DNA from: Baylisascaris procyonis
Taxonomy: Eukaryota > Nematoda > Chromadorea > Rhabditida > Ascarididae
Assembly (NCBI GenBank): GCA_037389465.1
Contig: JAZARR010000197.1
Span: 7,465,501-7,529,500 of the forward strand
DNA length: 64,000 nt
Direction: 5' to 3'
Shown: piece after piece, positions 14,901 to 27,975 of the stretch
Layout: the number at the start of each line of letters is the position of its first letter
Numbering within the stretch: position 1 is the stretch's first letter
The notes under the pieces: model-generated
The model's database searches: none
The model's input: the letters and a program-made list of their open reading frames with translations, nothing else
Told to the model about the DNA's origin: nothing
Made by a program: the position numbers and the translations under genes

Positions 14901-17487
14901 CATAAACTTCCCACAGGAAACAACTGCCACCCATCAATTTATGAGCACAGAAAACACTATACATGAAGAACCCTAACAAAACTATGTTAATAAGTATTGC
15001 TCTTCCCAGCTACATTGGTTAGTAAATCATCTCTGGCTAGCATCAGCTCCACTTCGTCTTTCATATGTAGAAAACCACTCAGAGAGAACTCCGCTTGCAG
15101 AAGTCAAAGATGCCCATTATACGGACGATTATACATCGACAATCCTTGCATGATCCTTCCCGTGCCCGTGGGGCTTACCCCTGGGAAAAGGAGTTTTCCA
15201 ACAGTCTTCGATTACCAAAAATCATCAGCAGCACGATTAGTTGCCTCCAGATATCGGAACGCAGTTCCTACCTACCGACACCTCAATAGCCAATACTGAC
15301 GACAGCAAAACTCCCCATGGGCTATAAGGCAGGAAATAAGTAATAAATTAGATAACTCTGAACGTTTTTGGTTACCCAAAATGGTGCTTTTCGACCCGTT
15401 TTACTCTTTATTTTTTCACAAAACGAATGATGCAGGCCTCGTCAATCTGATTCTTGCAGCATATCCGCCATACCTCAAATGTATTTCACCTTGTTATGTC
15501 CGCCCATTTTCACGAACGCATCCGAAAAGATGCAACAAGAGGTTCTTTCTCGTGAACATAAAAAGAACCCCGCGGAATCACCGTCACCGCACCAGTTGTC
15601 TTGAACCCATAATATGCAAATCGGTTATATCTACCTCCAAGAACAATCAAAAACCTACGCCATCATCGATACGTCTGAATTCGATCGTCGCTGCCGAATT
15701 AGTTCCATCTCCCTCAGAATCTTCCGAGTCCAGTCTATCCAAAACCAGCGGCTCCTCATCACCACCTATCGACAGTAATGCCGTCGCCGTTGTATCTATC
15801 GTATCATCGCCTTCCTTACTGCCAATTGCAGATGATTTACGCCCTATTGGGGCATTTCTGCACGTGTGACCACGAGTCGACGATGAACGATGTCCACAAG
15901 CATTGAACACCTTCAAAAATAAAATCAACTTTTTGCTCATTCTAAACCAGTTGAAGATTCAAAGCACCGTTGAATATGGGATTCGGAATAATGATTTCAA
16001 GGTTTCCGATCTGATGTTTCACCTACTGCTCCACCGCTGAATGTTTGATCCGTCACCTCCACTGACCACAGTCAAGACAATCTGCTTTGGCCAACTGAGG
16101 CCACGATGAACCTTAGACAGCCACCAACTTCAATATCGGCGGAATCCTAGCTCATCTTTCAATGGGTATCAAAATATAACTGGATAATCACGAGAAGTTG
16201 ATATCTACTCAACGTTTAGTAGCCATCAAACAATCACTTGCAAGATGTTAATATAGCATCGGAGTCGATAACACATTTAAGCACCAGATAAAGTCTCCTA
16301 AATTCCAAAAAAAAATCTCAAATCAGCGTATCCTTCAAAAAAAAAAAAGTTGAAAACCCAAATCGAAAAGACAACGCAATAACCCACAAAAAATTACCTC
16401 CAATAAAAATTTAAAATAAAAATTATAAAATAAAAATAACTAAAATTATCTAAATAATATTCAGAAGAAAAACAAACGTATAAAACAATAAAAAATAATT
16501 ATTATACCTGCTCAACAAGTAGGATAAGAAGGAATCCAATCAAAACGATCAACTCGGTTCTCATAAAGAATGGAGATATTTGTGCGGTATCCATCACTCT
16601 ATCGGTTGCCCATAATGCCCGCAATTTGGCTTCATGCTCACGAATATGTGGTACCAATCCGAGGAAGCATGTCGACAAAAAAATACCACATGCGAAACAA
16701 TTACATAACGATAGAATCGTATTCGATCTCCTAAACAAAGAAATACGCATTAATGAATATAACCGCAATAATATTACCAGTAGTTTAGATACCTAAATGA
16801 AGTAAATTCAGTTTGTAGAGGACTCTCTTTCTTATAAACTGGAAGAAGGACAACCTATAACGACGTGATCGAAAGCGATGATCAAACGATCGTATAATTG
16901 AACCCCCATCGACCGAATTATACGCTGTTTTAAGCAAAACAAATCTCTTTAAACAACTAATTCGAAAAGCGGAATTAACCTCGAAGAAAATAACCTCTCC
17001 ATTGCTCTCAATTGTTGAATTATCCTTCTCGGGGGATGGAGGAGAGAGGAGGAGGAGGATATTTTCTAAGGAATGAAATACATCATCGAGATAGAATCTG
17101 ACCGAAAATCATTTCGGCAAGCCAATCGAAGAAGAAATCAAAAAATCCTCCACCCCCCCCCCCCTCCCCCACTTATTATTCACTCCTTGTAGTGGGCCAT
17201 ATTGAAGCCTCCTTTACTCGAGAATGAATTAGGCACAAAAGACCCTATATACCCCCCCCCCCAAAAAAAGCCCAATTAAACAAACATACCCATTTTACAA
17301 CTAATTAACTAAAAGAATAAATAAATTCACATAGCCGAGTTAATGAAAAATAAAGATATAAAAGAAAATACCCATTTCTTGATTGTTGTCCACTAGACGA
17401 TCGAAGAAGAAAACAATAAGAGCCAAACGAAAAAGTAAGCAGAATAAAGAATATAAGTACCGCCCAAATCAAACTCAATACGATCAT
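11915..17487 (-). CDS. ZIP family zinc/iron transporter, SLC39A1/2/3-like
   Basis: Six minus-strand exons join in frame into a 401-residue protein: 17372-17487, 16508-16730, 15659-15910, 14590-14742, 12884-13057 and 11915-12202. All borders are GT/AG and every phase matches. Exon 1 gives membrane helix 1. Exon 2 gives helices 2 and 3 (LSLCNCFACGIFLSTC, then LIVLIGFLLILLVEQ). Exon 3 is the variable cytosolic loop, here acidic and Ser-rich with only a few histidines. Exon 4 adds a short His-rich stretch (HDEHHGPTGHGAHSH) and helix 4 with LSTHSLFEGVALG. Exon 5 holds helix 5 with the metal-site AVMLHEVLCSLAFG. Exon 6 has VLEGLAAGTFIYVACVEML and the last helices. The helix-4 HS..EG and helix-5 HE residues that bind metal in ZIP proteins are present. 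It should move Zn2+ (or Fe2+) into the cytosol across the plasma or vesicle membrane. The start is the first in-frame Met ahead of helix 1; a longer N-terminus is possible. Confidence 0.92.
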
Positions 17488-19561
17488 CGTTGAATAAGCT
17501 CAATTAAACGCTTAAATAAAATGCTAATATTTTATAATTGAAATATGCAAATTAATTCATAACCACAACATGACGTCATTCGCAAAAAACCGACAAATAT
17601 AAACATTGAATCGACAATATCCAATATCGATAGAATGGAACTTATTTTCCAATTCTTCCAAAAACAAAACGATTGGTACTTCCGCGTGCATACATAAGCT
17701 TTGACATAAAAAAGCTTATTAAGGATTAAGCCCCTCGCATCTCTAAATGAGAGACCTTTTTTCAAGGTGTAAAATAAAATTGTGGTACTCATAATCAACA
17801 CATTTTATTAAAATCCCTTCATTTAAACAAGTGGGGAGGAAGAAATGGAACAAATGCAAATAAAAAGATGATACCCCTAAATGAATATTTAATGCTTTTA
17901 TTTCGGAAGAAGAATAACAAATGATAGAGGTGAATTTGTAATTGTGAATATTCATATTACACTCTCAAAAGAAGTTTTTATTATTATCTAAAAAATTTCC
18001 TTCAACTCTGTGTTATCAATTCACTGAAACAAAATATGATTTCTACACATAAACTACGATGACAACTTTCCATATAAATAAGGTGCCAATCCCACGTATC
18101 GAAGATTATCTCACTTTAATCTTATTCCAATCTCTTCCCTCTCAACCATGCCTTTATACCTCACTCCTGTCCCCCCCTCCCCAATCAAGCCTCCATGCCT
18201 TATTCCTACCCCCCCCCCCCCACCCCCCACCCCACCTCACCCTACCCTCCAATCACACCTCTATACCTTATATCTATTCAACTCTACCCGCTTGCACTCC
18301 TTATTTAGTAGGCATTTCAACGAGACCGCTATTCAAACAGACGATAAAATATAAACATTACAAATAATATGCCTCATTTTCATGTTTTATTCATTGTGTT
18401 CTCTATGATAAACTGCTATCGTGGATTATGACATACAAATATGTGAATAACAATATGATCATTGATGCAATATAGTAGAAAATAAGTATTAAATCTAAAT
18501 AATACGTTGGAATTCATTCAGTGCATTACAATTTGAAAAATATGCATCTTAATTGCTTAAAAACAAAGTTTATCTATTTGGCGTCAAATATTTTAAACCA
18601 ACAATTTTTATCTTTAATTTAAACTTACCTGTATTCACCGTATTACCCTATAAAACCATTGTATCATATCATATATTGACAATACCATTTCAACCTTACA
18701 AATTCTTAAGTCATTACAAAAACATCACCAAGTTTATTAGCAAATTAAAGTTTTTGAGCAAAAAATTCAGCCTTCTTTAACAGATTTTCCACCCTTGAAT
18801 ACCTCCATCGGAAACCTTAGCAAACTTGTTACACCTGAGGTTCTACCTGAGGTAATATAATATAAAGAAAGTAGACCTGAACCCAACCTGACTTGCACCT
18901 TCAATATATTTCTTTCTACACGATTATAGCTAAGTAAATAAGCGTTGTAGAATAAAGCAAAGAAAGAGCGATATAAGCGTATTCTCATAGCACAATTGGC
19001 ACTCACTAAAAATGGGATTTTAAAGAGAGCTTTCAAATCATTCGATTACCTTCACCTCCCAAAGGAATTTTAAAAAATGGCGCACTTGCCATTCCTCTTT
19101 TCAATTCAATAGCGCATTTGTCTTCTAAGAAAAGCATTGTTGCGCATTACGAAATAAGAAAAAAAAAAGAAGAAATTCTTGCACAATAAGTTCTGGAAAT
19201 TAGAATGAAATATTGCCTAAATAATCGATCGGCGAAAGGATAAAAGGAAAAAGAGAGAGAAAAAGATAGAAAAAAATAAGTGAAAAAAATGAAATTGAAA
19301 ATCGAACGATATTTCGTTCGTAATTCGTCCATAAAACAACAATAAACACTCCTCGGGAAGATAATCGATTTCCATTCGGTAAAAAATTTTTTAATCGAAT
19401 AAATTTATATCTTTAATTTCTTTTTTAAAATTTCCATATCAGTAAATTTCGTTAATATTATGAATGAATACGACCCTTATAAATAACTGATAATAAAATA
19501 GACATTTGGCTATAATTGAGGAAACATTCAAGCATACCAAATACGCCGAAATGCCAGAATT

Positions 19562-19712
19562 ATTCAACTCCAACCAACACAGACAGATTGATTCCTGCAA
19601 TGAGTACCGACCAACACAGACGTACAGCCCCTCGCATCCAACTCCAACCAGAAACGAAGTCCTTCGCATTCGACTCCAACCAACACAGACATACATCCCT
19701 CACATCCAATCC
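19562..19712. repeat. Degenerate minisatellite
   Basis: The phrase CTCCAACCAACACAGAC or a close variant recurs four times (about 19567, 19605, 19642 and 19675) with similar spacers. Because the period keeps frames open, several overlapping open frames run through it on both strands. They look like repeat artefacts, not genes. Confidence 0.6.
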
Positions 19713-19864
19713 TAACGAACACGGAAATAAAGCTCTGTTTATATGAATCACAATAAATCGAATCTGCACTTGAACATGAAACGCAAATAAAAGGAAGTAA
19801 CGCCAATTGAATTGAATAGAAACCAAACGTCAGAAAAGAAAACGATCGAATATTTTAACAATAT

Positions 19865-19874
19865 TTTATTTATT
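19865..19874 (-). terminator. Candidate poly(A) signals of the EBP2 gene
   Basis: Two overlapping AATAAA hexamers on the minus strand, about 210 bases after the EBP2 stop codon at 20085. Position and sequence fit a cleavage/polyadenylation signal. AATAAA is common in DNA this AT-rich, so this is only suggestive. Confidence 0.45.
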
Positions 19875-20084
19875 CTTTAATAAAACATATCGCTCTTTAC
19901 AGTTATTGATTACAACACGTTTAAGCAAATAAACAAACGTCTCAACACTTCTATGACTTCCGGCTCCGTTACAAAGGTATTAGCTCCAAATAACTCCGCC
20001 CAAGAAATGACCACTGACTTCACGTTAGATCAAAGAAGCAAGCAACAACAACAACATAATATATCAACAATTTTTACGATCGTA

Positions 20085-23000
20085 TTATCGGCGCTTAACG
20101 CCTCTAAACCGTGCACGACCTGATATAGGCTTACCACTCCTACATATCGAGTTCCTCATTGCAGGTGAAGGAAACTCGTTGAAACTGAAAAAGAAAGTAT
20201 ATTAATGGTATAAAGGTAGAATATTGCATGAAACAGACTAAAATTATATTTTGAACCAATCACTCCCCCTTTCTTCCCTCACATTTCTCTAAGACGAAGA
20301 AGAATAGTGGAAATGAAAGTTTCCAACTCTTACTGTTCACTAGTAAATCAACGCGATCGAAGACATGCAGAATCATAGCCGCTTGTTCAACAGCTTACTA
20401 CAAACAACTTCGGAAAGCAATGCACTCAATTTCTTATAAAAAGATAACATGAAATGGAGCTCATACTACGCATGAAGCACTTTCTCTGATTCGTTATGTT
20501 GCCCAAGGCTAAATTAGAATCCCTACATTCAGGGAGCACAAAGCAAGTTTCTAGCTTACCTTTGCTTATCGTTTTGTTTCCAGCGTTTTTTCTGGCCACC
20601 AAATCCATACTTCTTATCACGCGCTGTTCTGCCCATCCGCTTGCCTAACCTCCTAGGTAGGCTGCCTCTCGCTTCTTGCCGATTTCGTTTCTTTGCTTCT
20701 CGCTCTCGCTTCAATTCGTTCTCCTCTTCTGCCTGAATGCTTATTTGTAAATCATTCATACAAAGTAAATAACCGTTGATGAATATGTTCTACACATAAG
20801 AATTTCCGTTTCAAATTTTGAACTGCAAGGTTGCAGCTTCGAGTTTCTGCTCACAAGTTCCGAGGCCGAACTTTTATGCAGAATGTTTTCTGCTGCAATT
20901 TTCGATGTTTCAAACTTCCAATCATCGAAGTAGAAAACTATAAAATCAATAAAGAATCGAGCAGAAGAAAATATCCACCTTAACTATAATAATGCAATAT
21001 TCTTCTATAACAAATATCACTTCACATATTACATCACTTTCGAGATAAATTAGTTTCAGCTCTAAATAAAAATGTATACGAGTGCGTGATGTATCTATCC
21101 ATCCAACCGCTTACAGGAAAAATTAAAACAAAAATTTCCACAAAATTTCCTTAAAAAAGAGCAATTGTTATATTTCTCTTCATTAGCTTCACATCTTCAA
21201 ATACAACCCCCCCCCCCCTCCCTTCTCTGCCTGTGGTACTTCAAGCATACCTTATTTTTATAGAAGACTATGAATGCTTATTAGTCTAATTTCTAATACA
21301 AGCACCATCTCGAAATCGTACATGTCAATTTCTGCGTCTTATCTATTGACACATTGAATTTGGAAAACAGCCAATAAGTTTCAGATGCAAGAAAATGCCA
21401 ACAAAGTGAAAAATTAGAATTTCATCTAAAATCCAACTCCACACTGATTTCCCTCTACAACCCTTCATCTCGAATTTCGGAGGAATGTACAATTATATAA
21501 ATTGAGAAGAAAAAAGTTTTTTTGATGAAAAACGAAAATTTTGTTTCAAAAAAACGTTTGCACGATGGCATATATTCCCAATCGTAGGTGATCAAAATTC
21601 ATCCCTTTTATTGAGAGAAGGAAACGAATCGAACAAAAATATATCTTCATACATCATTAAACGATTAAATATTTAAGATACGTGACAGTCAGGTGGCAAT
21701 AAGATGGAAGCTTAACATGCAACTTACAAAACAATTTCTCGCTCGAAATCATCATCCACTGCTTTAGGATCAATTGTATCGTTTGCTACACTCGCATCAA
21801 GTGTCTCCAACGGCAATTTCTTCTCCACTTCAGCTAACTTCGCTCTTAGCTCCGCCTTAAAATACATCTCAATAGGAACAGAGAGGAGAAAAATTCTGCT
21901 TAAAACGTTGTGATGATCGCACAATTATTTGATCCGCCCAAGCAAAAAAAGTTTATGTGTATCGGAAGTTCTTCAAAGGATCTACTTCCGACAGGCATCT
22001 TAAAATTATTATGGCCAAAGCCTAAGCATAAAATAATCAAGACTATGTCAGTTATCAACAAGACGTATGCAGTTATAGAGGCCACTATGTATCATAAATA
22101 AATTAACAATCAATGCTACTTAAAATCGGAAATCAGCCAAAAAATAAACGAATAAAAGAATGCCACAACGCTTCTTACCGTTAAAAAATTATGCGCACAC
22201 AGCTCTGTGCACAGAGTACTACCCACGTTCTACGTATCTTCTTATGTAAAACCTCTGTTGAAAAGCGACCTCTATACGCTGTTTGTATCCGTAAGGACGA
22301 ACTGCATTTTTTGGTTGCAAGGTTCTACTTGAGCATGGGATAAATTCATCGAATATTATAAATCAACGAGAAATTTTATTCAAGATATCAAGATGGATGT
22401 TGACTCATTCATAGAGTCGAATTTGACGTGAGAACTCCAAAACAGAGCCTAATTTCGCCATATAGCGCTCCGCTGCGGAAATATTCTCCTTAGGGGATTC
22501 GGTGCCCTCGTCCTTCCGAAACCAAGGTCAAAGAGTTGAGTAAACTCATAATTGTTGTGAATGCCACGAGTTGCTTAGCTTAGCGCCTCCTATGACTGGG
22601 GATTTCTTAATATGGATTGTAGATTTTTTTTTTGAAAACCGCTAAAAAACATGCATCGCAGGTTTCTCTTATTATTTTGTGTCATTTTTTTAAAATCTCT
22701 AATTCCTTCCCACTCTTGCAATAGAGATTACCATAAAACAGTAATTCAGATTACTTGTATCGACACATAAGCCAATGGATAAAAAGCCATATGCAAATTT
22801 AGTGGCGAAAAATCTCTCGGGAAAACTCCAAACGATGACCATTTATGATAGCTTGGAAAAGTTTATATTCTTTAGATTACGATATTAAAAAATACAGTAA
22901 TTTCAAAAAAGGAAACAAAAGAAAATTGTTCAAAAATAAATATCTTCAAGTTGAAATAATTTAAAACAATTAAGAAACCATAATAAAACTTGCCACTTTA

Positions 23001-24813
23001 TTGATTATTGGTTTTTTCGTTTCGACGATATAATTGAGTCCATCCGATTTGAGAAGGCCTTCTTTTAGAGCGACTTGAAGCTGCAAACATCCTTGATTTA
23101 ATTTATGATATTCAACTGCAGTCCAAGAACGTGGATCTGGACTTAGGGAAGGTGTTTTCAATCGCATATTATTGACCAGGCCCATCACCCGTAGTCTGAA
23201 TTAAATCGATAAGAACCCTCTAAGTACCCCACCCTCCCCCCCCAACACCCAATGAACCTTCACGTATATGTTTTCATTTCAAATAATATGCCAGAGTTTT
23301 TCAAAGGTATGAGTACTTCTGGAAAAAGAATAGCCCAACTCATCACTCAGAACTTTGCTTTAGAACTTATTATCTTTTTTTACAATTTTTCTGGCCATTA
23401 TCTCTTTTTGCAAAGCTCTCTCCCTCTCTCGCCAAACATTAAAAACTTGCTAAAATGGGGAATTGTGTAATGCGGATATTTTAAGGAAAGCCTTTTGGTC
23501 CATCTTTTCCTCCACCTTGGAAGACCTCTAATCTTCTCGAACAAGGAATATGCTGGATTCCGAGGACCTACAGAATTGTTATATTTTCTAGGTAACAAAA
23601 CCATCTTACGGGTAATAAAATCACAAGAATCTACCGATAAAGCTAAACAATGAATTTAAGAAATCGTTTCTAGCAGGTAAATTGTGCACAGTACAGGTAA
23701 GGTTGTAGGTTTTCGAGAACTCAAGCTTTATAAATTACCAGACATGGTGCAATACTCTCTTCACCAACTTCTACTTATTCCTTGATAAGACTGCAAGAAG
23801 AAATCAACAATTATTTCGTCGCTTCGACCAAAACTATTTCCTTCAACGACAGCAAAACGGTCTTTCCGGAAAGTTGATAATCCGTTACGATCAAATCTGA
23901 TTGTGATTAGTAAACGATTTCTTTTATTAAGCTGACTAAGTCAAACGTTTGGCCGATTTCATACAAAATACGACTGCCCTAAATTTCCAGCATAAATTCA
24001 ACCATAAATTATAGGCCTTGAATGAATATTTACCAAGAAGATAAGCAATCGAGATGCCCAAATATTACTACCCAAGCATCCGGGAATGATGAATATATAA
24101 CTGAACGAGGGTTTATCACCGACGCTTCAGCGTATCTTACAACCTTGATTACAGATATCTTATCAAATGACTATCAGCTGAAAAATTGGTAAACCTGTTA
24201 GTGAAGAACTCAATAATCCGAGTTTGAATTATGTGGGTTCAACCCTATCGCCGAGTTTGATCTAAACACGGAGTTCAACCGAAACACCTTAAAAGGCGCT
24301 GATCGAAACATATAGAAAGCAAGGTAATATTGCAGTAAATTCAGATTCCATGCAATAAAACGAAATGATCGATGGTACTTACCTCTTTGTCGGAATCTCC
24401 TGCATCATCGTTTTCTTCAGAATCCGAGTCTGTCCCATTCAACGTCAAATGTGGTTTCTGCTCATCGCCATTTTCTTTGACGTCAGTAGAATCCTCCTCA
24501 CCACTCGACATATCCTCATCTAGACCATTAGACAGTGCGACAACGATTCGGCGGTTCTTGACATTTTGATTCCACTCTTTCCCCATCGAATCTCGAGCTG
24601 TGAAAATCACCAAGTAAAACCACTGTTCCGATATTATATATGCAGTTCATTGGTTACCTTGACGCATAGGTGCACTCCTATCACACGCTAAACTAAAAAT
24701 CTCTTAATATATAATAAAACGAGAGTGGAAGGCTCCGTACTCTCTAATTCACACCTGAGGTCGAACTTCCCAGGTGGTAAAGAGAAAGATTCACCTGCAG
24801 TATGTGCTGCCAT
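20085..24813 (-). CDS. EBNA1BP2: EBP2 (EBNA1BP2-type) rRNA-processing protein, one core exon not located
   Basis: Minus-strand exons are 24795-24813 (start MAAHTA), 24383-24597, 22997-23080, 21728-21855, 20560-20732 and 20085-20184. Exon 2 is an acidic stretch (SGEEDSTD, TDSDSEENDD). Exon 3 gives LQVALKEGLLKSDGLNYIVE, and exon 4 gives AELRAKLAEVEKKLPLETLD...DDDFEREIV. Both match the start of the EBP2 domain. Exon 5 carries the basic KKYGFGGQKKRWKQN, which matches the family's C-terminal KFGFGGKKKG region, and exon 6 ends in an Arg/Lys-rich tail. Phases agree at every join except 21728 to 20732, where the conserved middle of the domain should be and was not found. EBP2 is a nucleolar protein needed for 27S pre-rRNA processing and 60S ribosome assembly. 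The 18-base coding part of exon 1 fits by phase and splice site only; a start at the MGKEW methionine in exon 2 is the alternative. Confidence 0.8.
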
Positions 24814-25034
24814 TGTTTTCGTCCTATCTATTGTCTTCAGCTGGTGAGGGTAACATTAGCCACAAGCGCAGGCGCAAGAGAGAGACGGAGAGTCACGGCG
24901 CGCGTCTTCAGCGAGACGGAGAGAGACCGCGCGCGTCTTCAGCGAACGACGCGGCACTGGTCACTCTGAAATAAATCGTCGCAATAAAAGTGAAAATATA
25001 CAGTAAGGAAATGAGATTCGAACAACGGATTTCG

Positions 25035-25290
25035 ACACATTCGAAAGAGCACTAAAAGCCCTATCAGAATCAAAAATAATCTCGGACAAAAACGAGAACT
25101 TTTCTATAAGATCGATTTTTTATATGCAGTGCAATTGAGGAAAATTGCATGGTCATCGATAAATGAGGGCCTATAACTGTATAAAGGAACAAGATTTGGG
25201 AAGAGTGGCTAGGTACATTCGAAAGAGCACTAAAAGCTCTATCAGAATCAAAAACAATCTCGGAAAAAACAAGAACTTTTCTATTAGATG
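25035..25290. repeat. Left-arm subterminal tandem repeats (~181 bp period)
   Basis: The phrase beginning ACATTCGAAAGAGCACTAAA recurs at about 25038 and 25214. The phrase AGAACTTTTCTAT recurs about 181 bases apart. Inverted copies of the same unit fill the right arm. Confidence 0.85.
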
Positions 25291-25545
25291 GAATTTTTAT
25301 ATGCAGCGCAATTGACAAAAAATAGACGTGCTGACAGGTAGAGGCGATGGAAGAAAGAAATCGCTCGTTGAACTATGGAAATCCTCTTACTGGTTCGAAG
25401 TGGCAGCCGCTGTCGTTTCTCAGCAGAATCGTCGGCCTCTGTCGTTGAGGTGAAGGCAACATCTGGAATGTTAAATATAATGATGATCACGACGAAAGCA
25501 TACTACATAAGTAATGCAAGTTTTGTATAGCTTGAATTAATAACA

Positions 25546-25911
25546 TTAAAGATATAATTTTTTCTCTTTCTTAAATTTCGGTGAGTTTGGTGCTACTTCA
25601 ACTGATAGCTTATCGTGGAAAAAATCAGAGATGTGCAGTCTATGTTTGACGATAATGTAGGAAATATAGCCTGCCGAGCCGGATGTAGCTATTTCTTCGA
25701 AGTATCCTTGCCAGATTCCATTCATCCCAGTGTACACGTAGATGTTCAAGTCGAAGCGAAGCGCTGCAGCCATTAAGTCGACGTCGTCTCCCCAACGCAG
25801 AGTATCCGCAGCGTTGAGAGCTATGTCCCGCTTCCATTGCAACACTTTGTCTACACTGTTATATGTGGCCGTGTTCGTGAACATGAGCCGCCACTGCTCA
25901 GATTTTGACAT
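25546..25911 (-). pseudogene. OTU-like cysteine protease fragment (left arm copy)
   Basis: 121-codon open frame on the minus strand. The segment around residues 38-68 (LRWGDDVDLMAAALRFDLNI, then YVYTGMNGIWQGYF) resembles the C-terminal half of OTU deubiquitinases, with its WG-[ED]-x-[ED]-L helix and following beta strand. [15 protein letters not shown] sits where the catalytic histidine region would be. The N-terminal half with the catalytic cysteine is not seen here or upstream, so no protease activity can be claimed. An AG acceptor lies just before the first Met, so the fragment may be a terminal exon. A small adjacent exon-like stretch (about 25395-25465, minus) ends in a GTAAGA donor. This suggests a captured cellular gene, but that is inference. 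Confidence 0.5.
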
Positions 25912-25984
25912 GGTTCACCTAATAACATCAGCAACAGCACTGCAGCCTTCAGATGCTTAGCACGTTGGCTCATTACACATTGCA

Positions 25985-26094
25985 CACGAATCAAATTTTA
26001 TTTCCCTCACCTCAGCCTGTTATGCGCAACAAAAACAGTTAGACTACGAACTGCTGAGTGCACGCGTCCACAACTAATATATAAATAAATAAAT

Positions 26095-26145
<51 letters not shown>

Positions 26146-26267
26146 ATACATTTATTCATTTATTTATTTATATATTAATTGTGGACGCGTGCACTCAGCA
26201 GTTCGTAGTCTAACTGTTTTTGTTGCGCATAAGAGGCTGAGGTGAGGGAAATAAAATTTGATTCGTG
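25985..26267. repeat. Central palindrome of the foldback element
   Basis: A near-perfect inverted repeat: the left arm from CACGAATCAAATTTTATT (25985) returns inverted, ending at 26267. The loop is an AT array (about 26085-26141). Such a palindrome can extrude a cruciform or hairpin and tends to assemble poorly. Confidence 0.92.
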
Positions 26268-26274
26268 TTATGTC

Positions 26275-26600
<326 letters not shown>

Positions 26601-26861
26601 TGTTATTAATTCAAGCTATACAAAACTTGCATTACTTATGTAGTATGCTTTCGTCGTGATCATCATTATATTTAACATTCCAGATGTTGCCTTCACCTCA
26701 AAGACAGAGACCGACGATTCTGCTGAGAAACGACAGCGGCTGCCACTTCGAACCAGTAATAGGATTTCCATAGTTCAACGAGCGATTTCTTTCTTCCATC
26801 GCCTCTACGTGTCAGCGCGTCTATTTTTTGTCAATTGCGCTGCGTATAAAAATTCCATCTA

Positions 26862-27290
26862 ATAGAAAAGTTCTTGCTTTTGTCCGAGATTATTTTTGAT
26901 TCTGATAGAGCTTTTAATGCTCTTTCGAATGTACCTAGCCACTTTTCCCAAATCTTGTTCCTTTATACAGTTATTGGCCCTCATTTATCGATGACCATGC
27001 AATTTTTCTCAATTGCACGTCATATCAGTGATCGATCTAATAGAAAGGTTCTTGTTTTTGTCCGAGATTATTTTTGATTCTGATAGAGCTTTTAGTGCTC
27101 TTTCGAATGTACCTAGTCACTCTTCCCAAATCTTGTTCCTTTATACAGTTATAGGCCCTCATTTATCGATGACCATGCAATTTTTCTCAATGGCACGTCA
27201 TATAAGTGATCGATCTAATAGAAAAGTTCTTGTTTTTGTCCGAGATTATTTTTGATTCTGATAGGGCTTTTAGTGCTCTTTCGAATGTGT
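26862..27290. repeat. Right-arm subterminal tandem repeats (176 bp period)
   Basis: The phrase TCTAATAGAAAAG or a variant recurs at about 26862, 27038 and 27214, giving a 176-bp period and about 2.4 copies. They are inverted relative to the left-arm units. Open frames inside are repeat artefacts. Confidence 0.88.
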
Positions 27291-27535
27291 CGAAATCCGT
27301 TGTTCGAATCTCATTTCCTCACTGTATATTTTCACATTTATTGCGACGATTTATTTCAGAGAGACCAGTGCCGCGTCGATCGCTGAAGACGCGCGCGGTC
27401 TCTCTCCGTCTCGCTGAAGACGCGCGCGGTCTCTCTCCGTCTCTTTTTGGCTAAGTGCGCCGACCCCAATTAGACATTATATTTAGCGTAGTGAGAGAAT
27501 GGCATAAAGAAGGTAGATTTGAGGTAAGCTGAAGG

Positions 27536-27975
27536 GGGTCGGCGCACTTAGCCAAAAAGAGACGGAGAGAGATCGCGCGCGTCTTCAGCGAGCGACGCGG
27601 CACTGGTCACTCGGAAATAAATCGTCGAAATAAATGTGAAAATATACAGTAAGAAAAGGAGGTTCGAACAACGGATTTCGACAAATTCGAAAGAACATTA
27701 AAATCTCTATCAGAACCAAAAATAATCTAGGACAATAACAAGAACTTTTCTATAAGATCGAATTTTTATATGACGTGCAACTGAGGAAAATTACATGGTC
27801 ATCGATAAATCAGGGCCTATAACTGTATGAAGGAATAAGACTTGGGAAGAGTGACTAGGTACATTCGAAAGAGCATCAAAAGCCCTATCAGAATCAAAAC
27901 TAATCTGGAATAAGAACAAGAACTTTTCTATAAGGTCAATTTCTTATATGCAGTGCAACTGACATAAATTGCAGC
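27536..27975. mobile_element. Solo arm of the foldback element
   Basis: Starts GGGTCGGCGCACTTAGCC, the exact inverse of the right end of the preceding element. It then repeats the GC-rich terminal motif, the CACTGGTCACTC...AATATACAGTAAG stretch and about 1.6 subterminal units (AACTTTTCTATAAG at 27744 and 27922). It stops near 27975 without the inner part. A 69-bp single-copy spacer separates it from the full element. Confidence 0.85.

Larger units (their letters stand above)
17488..20084. other. Intergenic region between ZIP and EBP2 genes
   Basis: No coding exon could be supported. It contains long poly-C runs (about 18208-18230), a degenerate minisatellite (19562-19712) and the likely poly(A) region of the EBP2 gene near 19865. 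The ZIP promoter should be close to 17488, but no TATA-like element stands out. Confidence 0.55.

Noticed and set aside
19439..19826. Several overlapping open frames on both strands
   Set aside because: They are kept open by the degenerate minisatellite period; no start context, splice signal or homology.
1989..24813. Possible nematode operon of METTL4-like, ZIP and EBP2 genes, all on the minus strand
   Set aside because: Intergenic gaps of about 3.6 and 2.6 kb are far longer than the ~100-400 bases usual for trans-spliced operons.
25985..26267. Possible CRISPR-like or origin-like palindrome
   Set aside because: It is a single perfect inverted repeat at the centre of a foldback element, with no array of spaced direct repeats; the genome is eukaryotic.
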